A stretch of 64,000 nucleotides of DNA from Varroa destructor (taxonomy: Eukaryota; Arthropoda; Arachnida; Mesostigmata; Varroidae): assembly GCF_002443255.2 (NCBI RefSeq), contig NW_019211455.1, positions 48,543,489 through 48,607,488 of the forward strand, read 5' to 3'. A program made the position numbers and the translations under genes. Position 1 is the stretch's first letter, and each line of letters begins with the position of its first letter. Below the pieces are notes generated by a model, which did not search any database, was not told the origin of the DNA, and saw nothing but the letters and a program-made list of their open reading frames with translations. Positions 14,601 through 26,515 of the stretch are shown one piece after another.

Positions 14601-14933
14601 GCCGGTTTGCACTCACAGGTTAAATGTGTTGTATCATTCTTAAAATAGACGACCAGTAATTACAAAAAGACCATGAACATTTACACAACCTTCACTACAA
14701 CAACGGTCAAACAAAATTGTTATAATTTATTTACAATTAACATAGCTTTACCTTTACACAACACTAACACATTTACATAAAAAAAAAAAGGAGAGTCGTT
14801 ATCACGTTAACCAGGAAACCATTAATTTAACAGTAGATTACTAAAGTGTCTTCAGCATGTTCGAAATCAACGTATTAATAAAACACGAATTCATTTTTCT
14901 TCGGCCTGTGCAGTACTCTTCATTTTACAGAAG
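8601..14933. other. Gene-poor region between GOT2 (5') and ZNHIT2 (3')
   Basis: More than 6 kb of AT-rich sequence with poly-A and poly-T runs and a short (CAA)n tract at about 13877-13893. The open frames, the longest about 100 residues, show no family motif, no signal peptide and no convincing splice context. A candidate minus-strand poly(A) signal for ZNHIT2 (TTTATT on the plus strand) is at 14726-14731. Confidence 0.55.
14726..14731 (-). terminator. Candidate poly(A) signal of ZNHIT2
   Basis: AATAAA on the minus strand, about 200 bases past the ZNHIT2 stop codon. It is the nearest canonical hexamer that I noticed. Confidence 0.4.
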
Positions 14934-17900
14934 TCATTGTCGATTTTTCTTTTGCAGGGAAATGACAGGTAGGGTCCATTCCCGCAAACGTATTGTATTC
15001 TTCGTTGCCCAATCGAAATAAAAATCCACTTTAAGCATGAGAAGCTTAAAATATTTATGGTGTAGCAAAGCATCAGTCAAGTCGATGCGCGAGTTGTTTC
15101 GAAGCTGTTCAAAAGAAATCTCACTGGATTTAGTTAACAATGGTTGCTTCTTCAATGAGCGTCGTGCAGCTTTTAATAGATTCCGTGTTTCGAACAAAGC
15201 TCGTTCAACATATTCGGCGGTATCGAGTATTAGACTGAAATACACGTTATTATTGTTAGGTCTACTTCCGATACAAACAGTGTTAATCTAACACAGGCTG
15301 ATTGACTGTTGCTTGTGGCAGGCAATTTTTCTTCTAAATGCAGAAAATTGAAAGCTTTTTTTTAATCAGAATTACGGTAATAGTTTGGTTGCTCTCATAT
15401 CACTGTTGAAGTGTTTATTTGATATCTTCATCATGAAGCAGTACAGGTGCTAGGCTGAGGGATACGTAAGGTCCTTCGAGTTCGAAACCGAGCGTAGACA
15501 GGCTTCATTTCATTCTGGGAGCTAGCCGTTCGAAGCAGAATTTAGCGGAGGTACCAAACGTGAAACTCTCAAAATTATTAAGACATTCATTTGATTGATA
15601 GAATTTCCAGGGGATACAATAAATATGGGTGAATTTCGCAATCGAAAATACTCCGGTGGCGATAATTAATCAGCCAATAAAAGCTGACCAGATGTTTTGT
15701 TAATAAATATTTCTGTTTTATCTGCATGTTGCCTTACCTGACATCAGACACAAGAACATTAGGATTAGCGTTTCTGATAACAATATCTTGCAGGAGGATA
15801 TCACCAACGGCTGTATCGATCTGCAACATAATCCGGTCTGAATTTGTATTGGCTAAATTCTTAAGGACTTGCACACAACTCATAAGGCAGCAGTATCGTA
15901 AAGGCAGTTGAGTTATTTCACCCAAATAAACTTGCTTTTGTCAGTATTTTTTTTTCGGGGTACGGACCCATCACAGACTATTCGTCGCATTATAAATATT
16001 GAAGGTCCTACAGCAATTAATGACGAGAAATCTCCGTTTCACGTTGACTGGATGCGTTTATGTTCACGGCATTGCGTTTACTCTTGCACGACGTAATTCG
16101 AGTTATACAAAAATTCAAGGCTAGCTAAGCCTTATCCGGTTTCTAAAAGTTTGCTTCTTACAACGTTAAGCATTAGATTTTTTATGATCTCATTACTTAC
16201 CGTTTGGAAATTTCGTCCTCTGAGCACTGCGCAGATCGATTCTAGAGTGACGGCGGCATCGACCTCCATGCCCAGTGCGTCACCATTGAAAAACCTAAAG
16301 CAACAACGAAATAAATTTAAGTACATATTGGTCTTACAGGCGTATGTGTGTATATATCCCTCTGTTGAAAAAACGCTGGTCGCTTTAAACTAAAAATGAA
16401 GAAAATATTTCGTATATTTTAGAATGATATTGCTAAACTATTGCTCGGCCTTCTGCCATTTTTTCGCACCACCCTAATTTCATCTCTGTAGGACTGCCAA
16501 AGGATGTAACGATTGATTTTTGTAACTTTCTATTAAGATAAACATGGAACTAAATTAACGTCATTCAAGAAGTTCTGCAGAGATTAAGTAGACGATGGAA
16601 GTGTTATGGTGCAAGATCCGGATCAAACAGCGAATGCATTCCCATTCGAGTTCTTCCAATGTAGCTAAAGACGCACGTGGTCTGACACAACCATAATAAA
16701 ATTTGGCGCTTTGTCAGTTCACAAATTCCGGTAGATATTTTTCAATGGTTTGTTTTTACCTTGTTGTTACGAATCAATTGTTCCGTTGACGCAGCAGTAA
16801 CTCATAATGCATGATCCATTTCCAGTTCCACCAAACACATAGCGTAACTTCTTTGCCGTCGATTTAAAGTTGGAATAGATCGTAGATGATAATTTTTTGT
16901 TTCCAAATGTTCTCATACTTTTCATCATAGAGAGCTCGATTCCATGACGTTTCAGTACACAGAAATACGATTGAGTAAACTCGGTTATGTCTTTATATGA
17001 CTAGGTTTTCCCAACTATTTGTTGGTAGATCTTGGGTTCCTTGGTGACATTATGCTTGTTCACGTGCCAGCTTTCTCAAACTTCCCCAATGATTTCATTA
17101 ACTGTTTCTGAATTGATCAACTACTACAGGAAGCACTTTCACATAGAAATTTCTAAAACGGAAGCGGCAAAATTATATTTGAACCTTCTCTTTCGATAAC
17201 GCAGCTTGATCATAAATGGCCCACATTTTTATGGACCTGGACAGCATTTGTGCCTTTATTGTAATTAAATACGGCGAATTTTTTCAGGAATTTCACTCAT
17301 TTTTGAAGTGCTTTATCGTAAGTCTGAATGAGGGCATCTCAGCTCTCAAATAGTACCGACACCGACCCGACGCGACTTACATTACGTGAAATCTGTCATT
17401 CTGAAGCAGTCTAGCCAGAAGAGCAGCTAATAGTTTTTCGACAACTCAATATATGTCTAAACAAGACCTTTTGTTATGGGTGGAACTGTATCTAAAGAAT
17501 GCGCTAAAAATGCTTATTCAATATAACCATTATTTACCAAGATTGCCTCTTCAAATCACGATCGAAACTATTCACTAGTTAATTTCAAAATGTTCCTTCT
17601 TTTATACGAATATATTTTTTTAACATTAACAGTGCATCTGACGATATTGAGAGGTGTACCTTCGTTAGAATGTTGTTCAAACACGCTACTTATACAAAAG
17701 AATGTAGCGTTTTTATGACGTCCAAACGATCACATTTTAATTTGATAGCAGACCGAAAAAACTACAAAGGCATAAAAGTTTCAAAAACACTGAAGCTTAT
17801 TTAAATTATTAGCATATTGGTAACTAGTATTCTTTCCTCTAAAAAAGTATTAATTGTTGTATCAAAAATCCAAATGTGTCAAAAATGGCATTTTTGAACC

Positions 17901-20900
17901 ATTTTAATATATTTCTGGACCCTTTAAGTTTTGAACTTACTGAGAATCTTCCAGTTTGTTTCATGGAAATTTCCATGGATTTTTTAAAATCCGCATGAAG
18001 ACTGACAACAACATAGACAGTCTACTCCAAGCAAAAAAGGAAGACCCACTTATCATCAGATTTCTTTGTCCAACATATATATATATATACTCTTTTATGG
18101 AGTCTGCTTTATAATATGCGGCCTGACGACCCCTTATACGAGCCGCACTGAATCTGGAATGCCCCTCATAATTTTTTTTAGTCTCACGTCTCGTCAATTA
18201 TACATCTAGCGGGCTCATTTGAAAATTTCTTATTTTTGCAAATATACGGCACTGGATCTGGCTTACCAGGGTACTCAATGCCCACGTTACCACTGTACTA
18301 TTTCCTAGATCGTAATTTAAGTCTTTCGACAATTTTTAAGCTAGCCTATAAAGAATTCAATGTATTCACAATGGATTTGACTGGATGAGAAATTGTTTTG
18401 CGAACTATTTCCCATCCAGTTAAATATACAATATATTAACACAATTTTGTCTTAATAGAAAAATACAGAATTCGTTTAGGGCAGTAATATTGCAGAGTGT
18501 TAAGACATGTACTCAATTTCGACAAATACTAGTAATAGATTTGTTTATAGTAGAGACAACAACTTTATACTTTATATATACTTACCTCGAGGTAAATGCA
18601 AATGCGGTCACCAAGTTTACAATGTTTGTGGCAAGAATCTTCTCTCGATTTTCCCATTCAGGAAACACTTTCGACCCGGAAGAATCTTCAATCCACGTGT
18701 CTAAAAGGATGTTCTGATTAGCAGAAGTCGCATCCGTTAATTCACTAGCGTCGCTTTTGAAATCTCCGGTATACTTGCCTATCTCAATAGACTGCTGTAT
18801 GTCTGTCGTACGGCCATCGTAAACTTCGTGCCCGCCTTTTTTCCATTTTTGTGGAAGCCCTTCTGTAGGATTTCTAACTGAAATTTCGGACTCTACTGCC
18901 GTGTGTTTCTCTGCAGTATTTTCCCTGCAAATGGCGTCACTTACAATGCAGTTCCTGCCGCGGTAGCGGCTATCAATTATACGAGTCTTTTTCTCGAACC
19001 GAGAACCATCAGTATCCGGCATTACTATTTCAACGAGTATATTAGGCATGTTTTCATCAAGAACTTCCTCATTAAGACCACCTGCGAGGTCTTTAGTTGA
19101 TACCACTTTGTTCGTAGATGGATCTCCACTTGATTTACTGTCATCGTTGGATTTGTAATCACGTATCATGTTATCCCAAACGTTGCTTTTCTTGTCATCG
19201 TTAGAAGAATCAGTATTAGTCGTACTGGTATTCAGATTCTGCACCTTTCGTCCACCAATTTTCGGTCGGGCTTCCCTGCGTTGTTGCTTGAACTTTGCAA
19301 GCTCATTATGTCCTGCATAGGGTTTCACCTATGACCAAATACGGTAGTTATGTAGAGGCATATACTAGCGATATTTTCTATGCCGTTAGAAACAACTTTT
19401 GTGATATTGTTTAGAAACATGTAAATGTTTAGACAAAAGTCATTCCTAATCGAATGACGGGTTTGGAAATTGTACCAATGAACAGAGTAAAACAATTATG
19501 CGTACTTCTTCAATACGTGTTTTTGCTGCGGTCCACCAAGGTCTCCATACAGTAATGTATGTGCCGATTTCATTTGATTTCATTAAATTCTCGAAAGTCA
19601 TTCGCTCTTCATTTGTCAAAACCTGAAACAGTGGTGGACAAAATACGATTTAAGCAAACGTTAATGTATGCTGTTCCGCTGCTGCGACCGTTCCGCGAAA
19701 AATGTCAAGACATTGAGACATATCTGTGATATATTCAAATTTCTTTTCTATATAACATGTTCTCAAAAAGGAGTAGCTGGCCAATGTACGTGATAAGCGC
19801 TTTAGCGTCTTGTACGTCTGTAAACTAAGAAGTCAAACACGAAAATTTCAACGAAACAAAAAAGACCTTAGTATACAGGCGAAACTGTAGACAACAGCGG
19901 TAGTTTTCCTACCTGCAGGACTTCGTCGGGATTATCGAGGTCGACTGAGGCTAATCTGCTCTCCAATGCATCATCATCAGATACAGTCAACCGCTCTCGA
20001 ACAAGTGCTTCTTGCACCTATAATATTTAAAAAATAAGAGTAAATTTTCCAGGCACAAATATTTTGGATGATTTTCTTAATGTACGGAATCGTATTCCAT
20101 GTATGCTTAAATACGATTATCATGTCATATTTGCCTGTTATAAATTAAATATTCTGACAATGTTATTATTATTAGAATTACTTCAGAATTTAAGAGATCA
20201 TTACGACTATGATATATGCGAAGCTACTGTGACTATTTAAGTCGGCCCCTCAATAATGTTAGAAAAATTCAATGCGTTTAATGTACCTGCATCTTGTGTC
20301 TATGCAAACATATATGGATACGCTTGAAAAGAGATGGAGATCTTATCCGTCCTGAGGGCAGTCAATAAGGCGAATTCAATAGCAAACTCAATAAATCTAC
20401 ATATCCCATAAATCCATTAATTTGATATTCGCCTCCTAATTAACAAGTGACATTAGCCCAGTAATAGTAATGTTAAAGACGTATCGTACAATTATCTCGA
20501 AGATTCTCCCATACGATTCCCGTCGTGGTCGACCTATAAGCGTAACCGCACTTCGATATGCTGTATTTATAATCATGCTTCTAGAGTTTAACAACGGATA
20601 TTATCTAACACATGTTGATTCCGAGGTCTCTTCTCTCTCTGATATTTAATGTGCAAGTCACTACGGAATCATCACACCTCATTATATAGCAACATACAGT
20701 TGTTAACACGAACGAGTTTTGCCCCATACTTACAACGTTTTAGTTGAACCTTTTATCCGACATTGAATTACAACATCTTGTTAACAATAGGTAAGTGGCT
20801 AGTTTAAATTATCTCAGCAAACAAACATTTCTCTAACTCAAACCTTTTCCTTGTTTCGCTGATCGGGAATTTGCTGTCTCATTTCCGCTTCAACGCATTC

Positions 20901-21345
20901 TCGATAGAATCCCTCGCTGCAGTTGGAGTGTTCCTGACACTTGTAGCATCTGTAATAGAAAAACAGTGCCCACAAGGTGACAGAGAAGCAACTTCGGTTT
21001 TCACATTAACCATGTATAAAAGGAATTTATTATACAGCCTTCATAAAAACTGACCAGAACTCGTATTGGTTCGAGTAGACAATATAAGCTCTCAAGTAGC
21101 ACAAACGGCGATTATCGCGTATTTTTTATTTTGTAAATAGAGTTTTATGCACACGTTGAGTCTCTCAGTGGTTACAATACGCACGCTAGATTCTGTAGAA
21201 TTTAGAAACGAAGTCAAAAATAATGAGATAAACACGTAATCAATTCTCACGCCATTGCAGTGTACCTTAAGCCGCAAAATCGAGCCGTACATCGAGGGCA
21301 AACGTAGGCTGGTGATGGTGCCTTGCAAAATTGACAGCCAGCCAT
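14934..21345 (-). CDS. ZNHIT2: HIT-type zinc finger protein 2, eight exons
   Basis: Exons in transcript order: 21345-21266, 20949-20844, 20017-19913, 19622-19506, 19328-18586, 16294-16201, about 15867-15738, and 15234-14934 (stop TGA). Exon 1 opens MAGCQFCKAPSPAYVCPRC. Across exons 1-2 the zinc ligands of an HIT finger appear: C4, C7, C16, C19, C24, C28, H34 and C37. Exon 4 has the family's tryptophan-rich motif WRPWW, and exon 8 carries the helical end with the motif KVDFYFDWA. ZNHIT2 is known to bind the R2TP/prefoldin-like co-chaperone and to help assemble RNA polymerase II and the U5 snRNP. Exon 5 is 743 bases and mostly a Ser/Asn/Asp/Lys-rich, low-order segment that lengthens the protein to roughly 550 residues against about 400 in human. 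All junctions keep phase except exon 6 to 7: exon 6 ends in phase 0 at ACG|GTAAGT, while exon 7 (frame LKNLANTNSD) has no AG giving phase 0. A micro-exon, an unusual splice site or a sequence error would each explain this. The family call is firm and the exon 7 start is not. Confidence 0.87.
15430..15580 (+). repeat. tRNA-derived SINE-like copy A (degenerate)
   Basis: Lies in ZNHIT2 intron 7. Its head, at about 15445-15470, has an A-box-like string (GTGCTAGGCTGAGGGATACGT), followed by a B-box-like GAGTTCGAAACCG at about 15478. The tail aligns base by base with 47372-47468: GACAGGCTT-ATTTC, AGC-AGCCGT-CGA, then TACC-AACG, with roughly 70% identity over about 95 bases. Against copy B it lacks about 30 bases between the A and B boxes. 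The element end is not visible. Confidence 0.6.
18075..18089. repeat. (AT)n microsatellite
   Basis: Short AT dinucleotide run in ZNHIT2 intron 5. Confidence 0.9.
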
Positions 21346-22545
21346 ACTCGAACCGCGATAGAGCAGAATACGTTGCTGATGCCTTTTGGATCCGAAAGAG
21401 AGTCGTCAATGGTATATGTACAGGCCGCAGTAGATGACTCAAGCCTCGTCACTCAAATACACACTTTGCAGTAACAGGTGATGTAAGCTGATGGAAAACT
21501 ACTGTCGTGAAGACATAACGCTCTGTGAGTTAACAACAGCCGCAGACAGAAAAAAACAGACCTCCAAATGTCCTCATACGTCTATAATTGAAGCAAATTT
21601 TGGAAATTAGATATTTTTGTGGGGATCCGGTGAGTTAAATTGATAGACACGCAACTACAGGTCTAGGTTTAAGGCACGTAACCTCAAACCTTATGCTTAG
21701 CAAAAAAGAGATGAAAATGAATCGCCAAATTTATTTAGCCTTAGCGCCGCAGTAAAATCTATGTAAATCAATTAATGAAGAGATTGTCTTCAGGAGTTCA
21801 GTCGCTACTTAACAGTAAATTATTTCGTGACTCCTCCCTATTGTTGATTTACATACAAAGTCCAATACGCGTTTTCGCATAATCGAGACATCAAAAGCTG
21901 TCTGTGAAGAACTAGCGGCCTTTCTCCTTTACTACGACAGAGTTGTACTTGATAGACAAAGTAAACCTTTCATTTTCTGCAACGTTTGACGTTAATAACC
22001 ATCGACGGCGAATTGCTAGGCATACGTTTCTGTAGGTGTGCCTAAATTAACTTTAACTTAAAAGCATTGAATTTAAATAACGTACACAACACTGAATTGA
22101 GCCCGCAATCATGCTATTCACGGCAACCATTCGAAAATACCAAATATATGAAAATATTACCATGTGCCTCACGCTTCAAGACATACCTCGAAATTCTTAC
22201 TAGAATCTGTTATACTCTTTCGAAATTGTGCCAAAGTTACGTTTCTTGCAGGTGAGAAACAGCTGAGAACCGTTTTTACGGCCAGAGACAAGCTAACTTG
22301 ACGCAATAAAGGCGTTTATGTTTTGCATAGGGCTGGGATTGCAGTGACATCCAGATCAGATAGCCTGTGTTACTGATATATTGTGAGCTCTATGGAAACA
22401 GTTTTGGTGGTGTTAGTTTCGTCAAGCGATACGTTAGTATACCTCTGACAGCTCTGCGTATTTTACAAGGCACCGCTTTTACATCCGCGATAATATACAC
22501 TATTGGAAGCCTGTCGTACTTGAATACGTTTCATGGCGAAAAATA
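21346..22545. promoter_or_regulatory. Divergent intergenic region of ZNHIT2 and MRM2
   Basis: The 1.2 kb between the start codons of two head-to-head genes must hold both 5' UTRs and promoters. No TATA box at a convincing distance and no strong palindrome was found. A short upstream ORF of 12 codons (ATG at 22533, stop at 22569-22571) overlaps the MRM2 start in another frame. Confidence 0.45.
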
Positions 22546-23602
22546 ATGATATTAAAGAAACAATTAACTAAGGTGCTGCTAGGTCGGCAAAGGGTGTATT
22601 TTTTACATCATCTAGCACCGTTTGTGCAGCCTCGAGTCTATCCTATTCGGGATCTACATTGCTCGCCAATGCTGTGTGTCGTACCGAAGAATCTCAAAGG
22701 AAAAGGTAAACCGGCTCAAGACTGGTTGACTCGACAACTAAACGATCCGTACGTGAAAAAATCTCGGTAAGTTGACAATGCCTAATCGATATGGCACTAT
22801 CAAATAAAATTTTAAAAGCTTTTGTCGAAACTTGCATTTTGATGGTACCGTACTTAACCGTACTTTAACAATTGCGGCGACTCCGTGCCAGCACACCGTA
22901 CGCTGCTGACTGTGGTGCACTGTGGGGCGTTAAATACCGATCCAACTTTGTAATACATATACAAAAACATTTCGTACTATCAATATACTCACATATTGTT
23001 ATTAAGCATAGATACTTGGCATTGCAAAAACGTTGGCTGTCTTACCATTATCAGATTATATTATAAATTTTAAATTTATGTATAATAAGGGTAACTAACA
23101 ACTCTTCATGCGAATATACTACTTATTTTGAGTCAGCCCATGTATTGTTGTTCACTCGCAGTTATGAGAATTACCGCGCGCGCAGCGCTTACAAATTGAT
23201 CGAAATCGATGCGAAGTATTCAATTCTGAAGCCAGGAATGTCTATCGTCGACTGCGGGGCCGCGCCGGGAAGTTGGACACAGGTGATCAACTTATTACAA
23301 AATCACAGCTTTGATTCATTTGATTAAAAAACAAGTCAAAATGAATGTCATTGAAGTTCGTTCTATAAAATCCTCCAAATATAGGAACTTCATAGGATGA
23401 ACGAAAACTTAGGAACAATTGGCCGTGAAATACAATAGTAACTCTTAAATTGTGCCTTAATAGTCTTGGTAGTAGAACAAGGGGTAAAAAGTAAACGTGA
23501 GTACACTGGGGTAAAATTAACATCGAAAAAAGACTAATGCATCTTCTACGTTATAATTTAAGGTGGCTGTACAAAGGGTAAACGCAGACGGGAAAATGGA
23601 AG
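22546..23602 (+). CDS. MRM2: MRM2 mitochondrial rRNA 2'-O-methyltransferase, exons 1-3
   Basis: Exons 22546-22766, 23162-23282 and 23563-23602; exons 4-6 are listed separately. MRM2 is the FtsJ/RrmJ-type SAM-dependent enzyme that 2'-O-methylates the large-subunit mitochondrial rRNA A-loop and aids mitoribosome assembly. The first 45 residues are basic and hydrophobic, fitting a mitochondrial targeting peptide. Then come [20 protein letters not shown] (the first Lys of the catalytic K-D-K-E set), and the SAM-binding loop [18 protein letters not shown]. Splice sites are ATCTCG|GTAAGT, TCGCAG|T, ACACAG|GTGATC, TTTAAG|GTGG and GAAG|GTACGT, with phases 2, 0 and 1. ATG 22546 is chosen because the frame is open from there and gives a plausible presequence. 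An out-of-frame ATG lies 13 bases upstream. The intron after exon 3 is 12.3 kb and contains PDSS1. Confidence 0.92.
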
Positions 23603-24029
23603 GTACGTATCCAAAAATAAATTGAAAACGAGTTATTTAACTCCTGATTTAACTCGACCTGGCTAATATTCACACCCAATATAAAACCGAACATATATAC
23701 TGTCACGAAAAGAAATACGCATTTTTATTTTTTCCTTCGTTGGAAAAGGCTTCTATGGTGTATTAATGGAACTTTTTATTATGTAAGGTCGACCCATATG
23801 TCTCTCGTGGCGCAGTGTAATTAAAAATTGCAGACATCGCGTTACATGTAACCACTGCAGTCTCATGCTACTAATAGCTCATACTACGAATAGCTCTATT
23901 TTACTACAGGAAATGATGTATGCTCGTGCTAATTTTCTGACTCATACAGTAGTCTTAAGGAAGTCTTTTTTTGTCATAAAATCTAGTGAAACATCTGTTT
24001 CTATTCTGTACCACTGCTTGACTTTATCC

Positions 24030-26515
24030 AATTCAAGCGACGAAAGTACGCTTGTTCAGTTGCCCGCCACTGCTTAGCACTTCCGGGTGCAACAACTGGG
24101 TCTGCGCCACCATCTGTTTGGTTGCTCTTGTGTCGTTCGAAATCACTTTGAGGTCATCATCTGTTTTGCTTTTGGGTGAGTGTGAACGTGCTCCCGGGAG
24201 CAGGCAACCAACTGAGCCAGAACAAGGTTGCTCCTGCAATACGCCCGCACCACGAGGGGACAGAGATCAAAATAACGGAAACAATCGTGTGAGTCGGCTG
24301 TACTGAAATGAATTTTATCCACTTTTACGTGTGACCGCCATCTGGGCTGTGATAAGCCGTTGGTGTTTGGCAGAAAATTAGCAGGAAACTAGTTGGTGTC
24401 AGCCACGTTCGAGTATATCCCGTCGACATGTGCGGTAACCGGTAAAACGACTAAGAACTTAGTGAAGGTGCTGGGTTAACTAAAGACTGGGGTAACGAGG
24501 AGGCGTAAGAATGCCACGACGGAAAGGCGCGTGACTCTTAGCCTCGCGCCAACCTTAGACAGATCTTGAGGATAAACAGAGCAACTAAACAGAGCCGGAG
24601 AAGTTGAAATTAAAGGTACCCCCACGAGCCGCACGGGCATGGGCGAATTTAACCTGTACGAAATTCGTTCAATAGGGCGCCACCAGATACAGAGCGCCCA
24701 AAGCATTGATTTTCATCGTATTTGTCTAAAGCCGAGTTTAGTCAATTAATCCTGTATCTCTATGCTATCTTGTTTGAGTGAAAGGATTTTACCGCTAGTG
24801 TTTGATACTGTAATAATTTTAAGCATTGATAAGCGATCATGGGTGCGATGTCGTGTGCCTGATCACAATAGCAAAGATATCTGGTAGCAGCAGTAACAGT
24901 AGAACAGTAGGAATATCGAGTACCGTTGCCTATAACAACCACTGAAGTGTCACTTAATAAAGAGCCAATTCCGAAGTCGAAAGTGGTGAACTTCAATGGG
25001 TTGAGGGTACCTGGCTTTGACTGCTGGCGATCCGAAGCTCTGCATCGCAGCGCTTAGCAACGCCTCTGTCGGGGACAACGAAGCTTTTTCCTTTTTGTAA
25101 GAATTCGTTTTAACGCATTTTGACGGCACCGACAGCAGATTTGGAGTGGAAAGCTTTGTCTGAACACCGTCGTGAGCATCATCATTCAGAAGGGAAGATA
25201 AATGTGAGGAGTGCTATTGCTGGCTATTGCGAAGATCAGTTCTGCTGTCGATTTGTCAGCTTGCTGTCTGGCCATTTTACTGTCGTCCTGTCGGCGAAGT
25301 GACCCGGTTTAGTTTGACCCTCTCTTCTTCCGCGGCAGAGGCGGCCGTAGTTGTGGATACGGCAGCGATGACTGCTGGAGAAGCGCTGAAGACAGCCCCA
25401 ACGTCTGCAGAAGGAAATTTTTCTATAAAAGAAGTCAGCGAAACGTGTATAGGCGAGAGAAACCGAAGCTGTTACATGCCTTTGTGTATGTGTGTAAAAG
25501 TGAAGCGTGTCTGTGTGCTGCATCGTTGACTGTGCGTGCATATGTGCGTAAGAACGTCCCCGAAATATAAAAGGCAGGCGAAAGTAAGAAAGGTGCGGAG
25601 AATACATCGTACAAGTGGGAGAGCTCAACGGAGAGCAATAGGCGTTGGCGAGAGTGCAAACTATGTAAGAAAACGTAAAAGAACATCTGACATTAGGGAA
25701 GAGCGAAAGCCCACGGAAGGAAGTGTGAAATGATTGGCGAATAGGTGCGTTCCCCACGACAAACGATCACAGGTACATCTGAAAGGTACATACATTCACA
25801 TCAAAAGGAGAGAGAGAGATAACTAAACGTCAACTAAACTACTCCGACTTTGCGGAATCCCAGCTCTTTTGGACACACTGCGGCCACTAGCAGAATACCA
25901 CTTATTACTAGCATTGTTGACAGCTTACCTGTTGCAGAACGTTCAGTACCGTTGAAAATTCACCTGCAAATACTGCTTATTATTAGTTACTGAAACAGGA
26001 AACATAATCTCGTACGTCCTATCGAGAAGGCACCTGTTAAAGTTCTAAAAAGAAGTTGAATTAGCTGTGATGTGATCGATCGGTCTGTAGCTATTTGTTG
26101 TTGCTGCAGTAGGTCCGTGGTGAAATTGTTGAACTATTGATAGTAGGTGAGGTGCCAAATTAGTAACGGAGGACATCACCAAAAAGAAAAGATAACCTAC
26201 TTTCGTATCATCACTTAAAAACATCAGTGAAGGTGTGGCAGGCGTGGATATACTTTAACCTTCTATTATACAATATATCTACATATATAGAAATATGCAT
26301 AGAAGAGAGTGACGGTTTGGTGAAATAGAAATAAAGGTGTAGCTGGCTTAGGAAGTTAATAACAGTAATCAATTCTAGTGCGGAATCAGTGGTTTCATAA
26401 TTGACTGTCCATTTTTGCGGTCATCAGCGTGTAAGATTTACACAGATTCCGCTGAAGATTGTTCTGGTGACTGATCTAGAACAAAGCTCTCGACGCGTGA
26501 TCTGGCCGTACGGAG
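24030..26515 (+). promoter_or_regulatory. Presumed PDSS1 promoter and 5' UTR region
   Basis: Sequence from about 24030 to 25760 has more CpG and GC than the surrounding intron. It precedes the PDSS1 start by 0.8-2.5 kb. The open frames on both strands, including a 173-codon antisense one at 25236-25757, overlap each other and show no family motif, as expected in GC-raised noncoding DNA. No start site can be assigned. Confidence 0.35.

Noticed and set aside
17876..17896. Near-palindrome around CAAAAATGGCATTTTTG in ZNHIT2 intron 5
   Set aside because: Short and AT-driven; expected by chance in this composition.
21092..21452. Open frames in the other frames over ZNHIT2 exon 1
   Set aside because: They are shadows of the zinc-finger exon, whose Cys pattern is unmistakable in the third frame.
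25236..25757. 173-codon minus-strand open frame upstream of PDSS1
   Set aside because: Antisense to probable 5' flanking sequence with raised GC, overlapping other open frames, with His/Ser/Arg-rich sequence and no motif or splice context.
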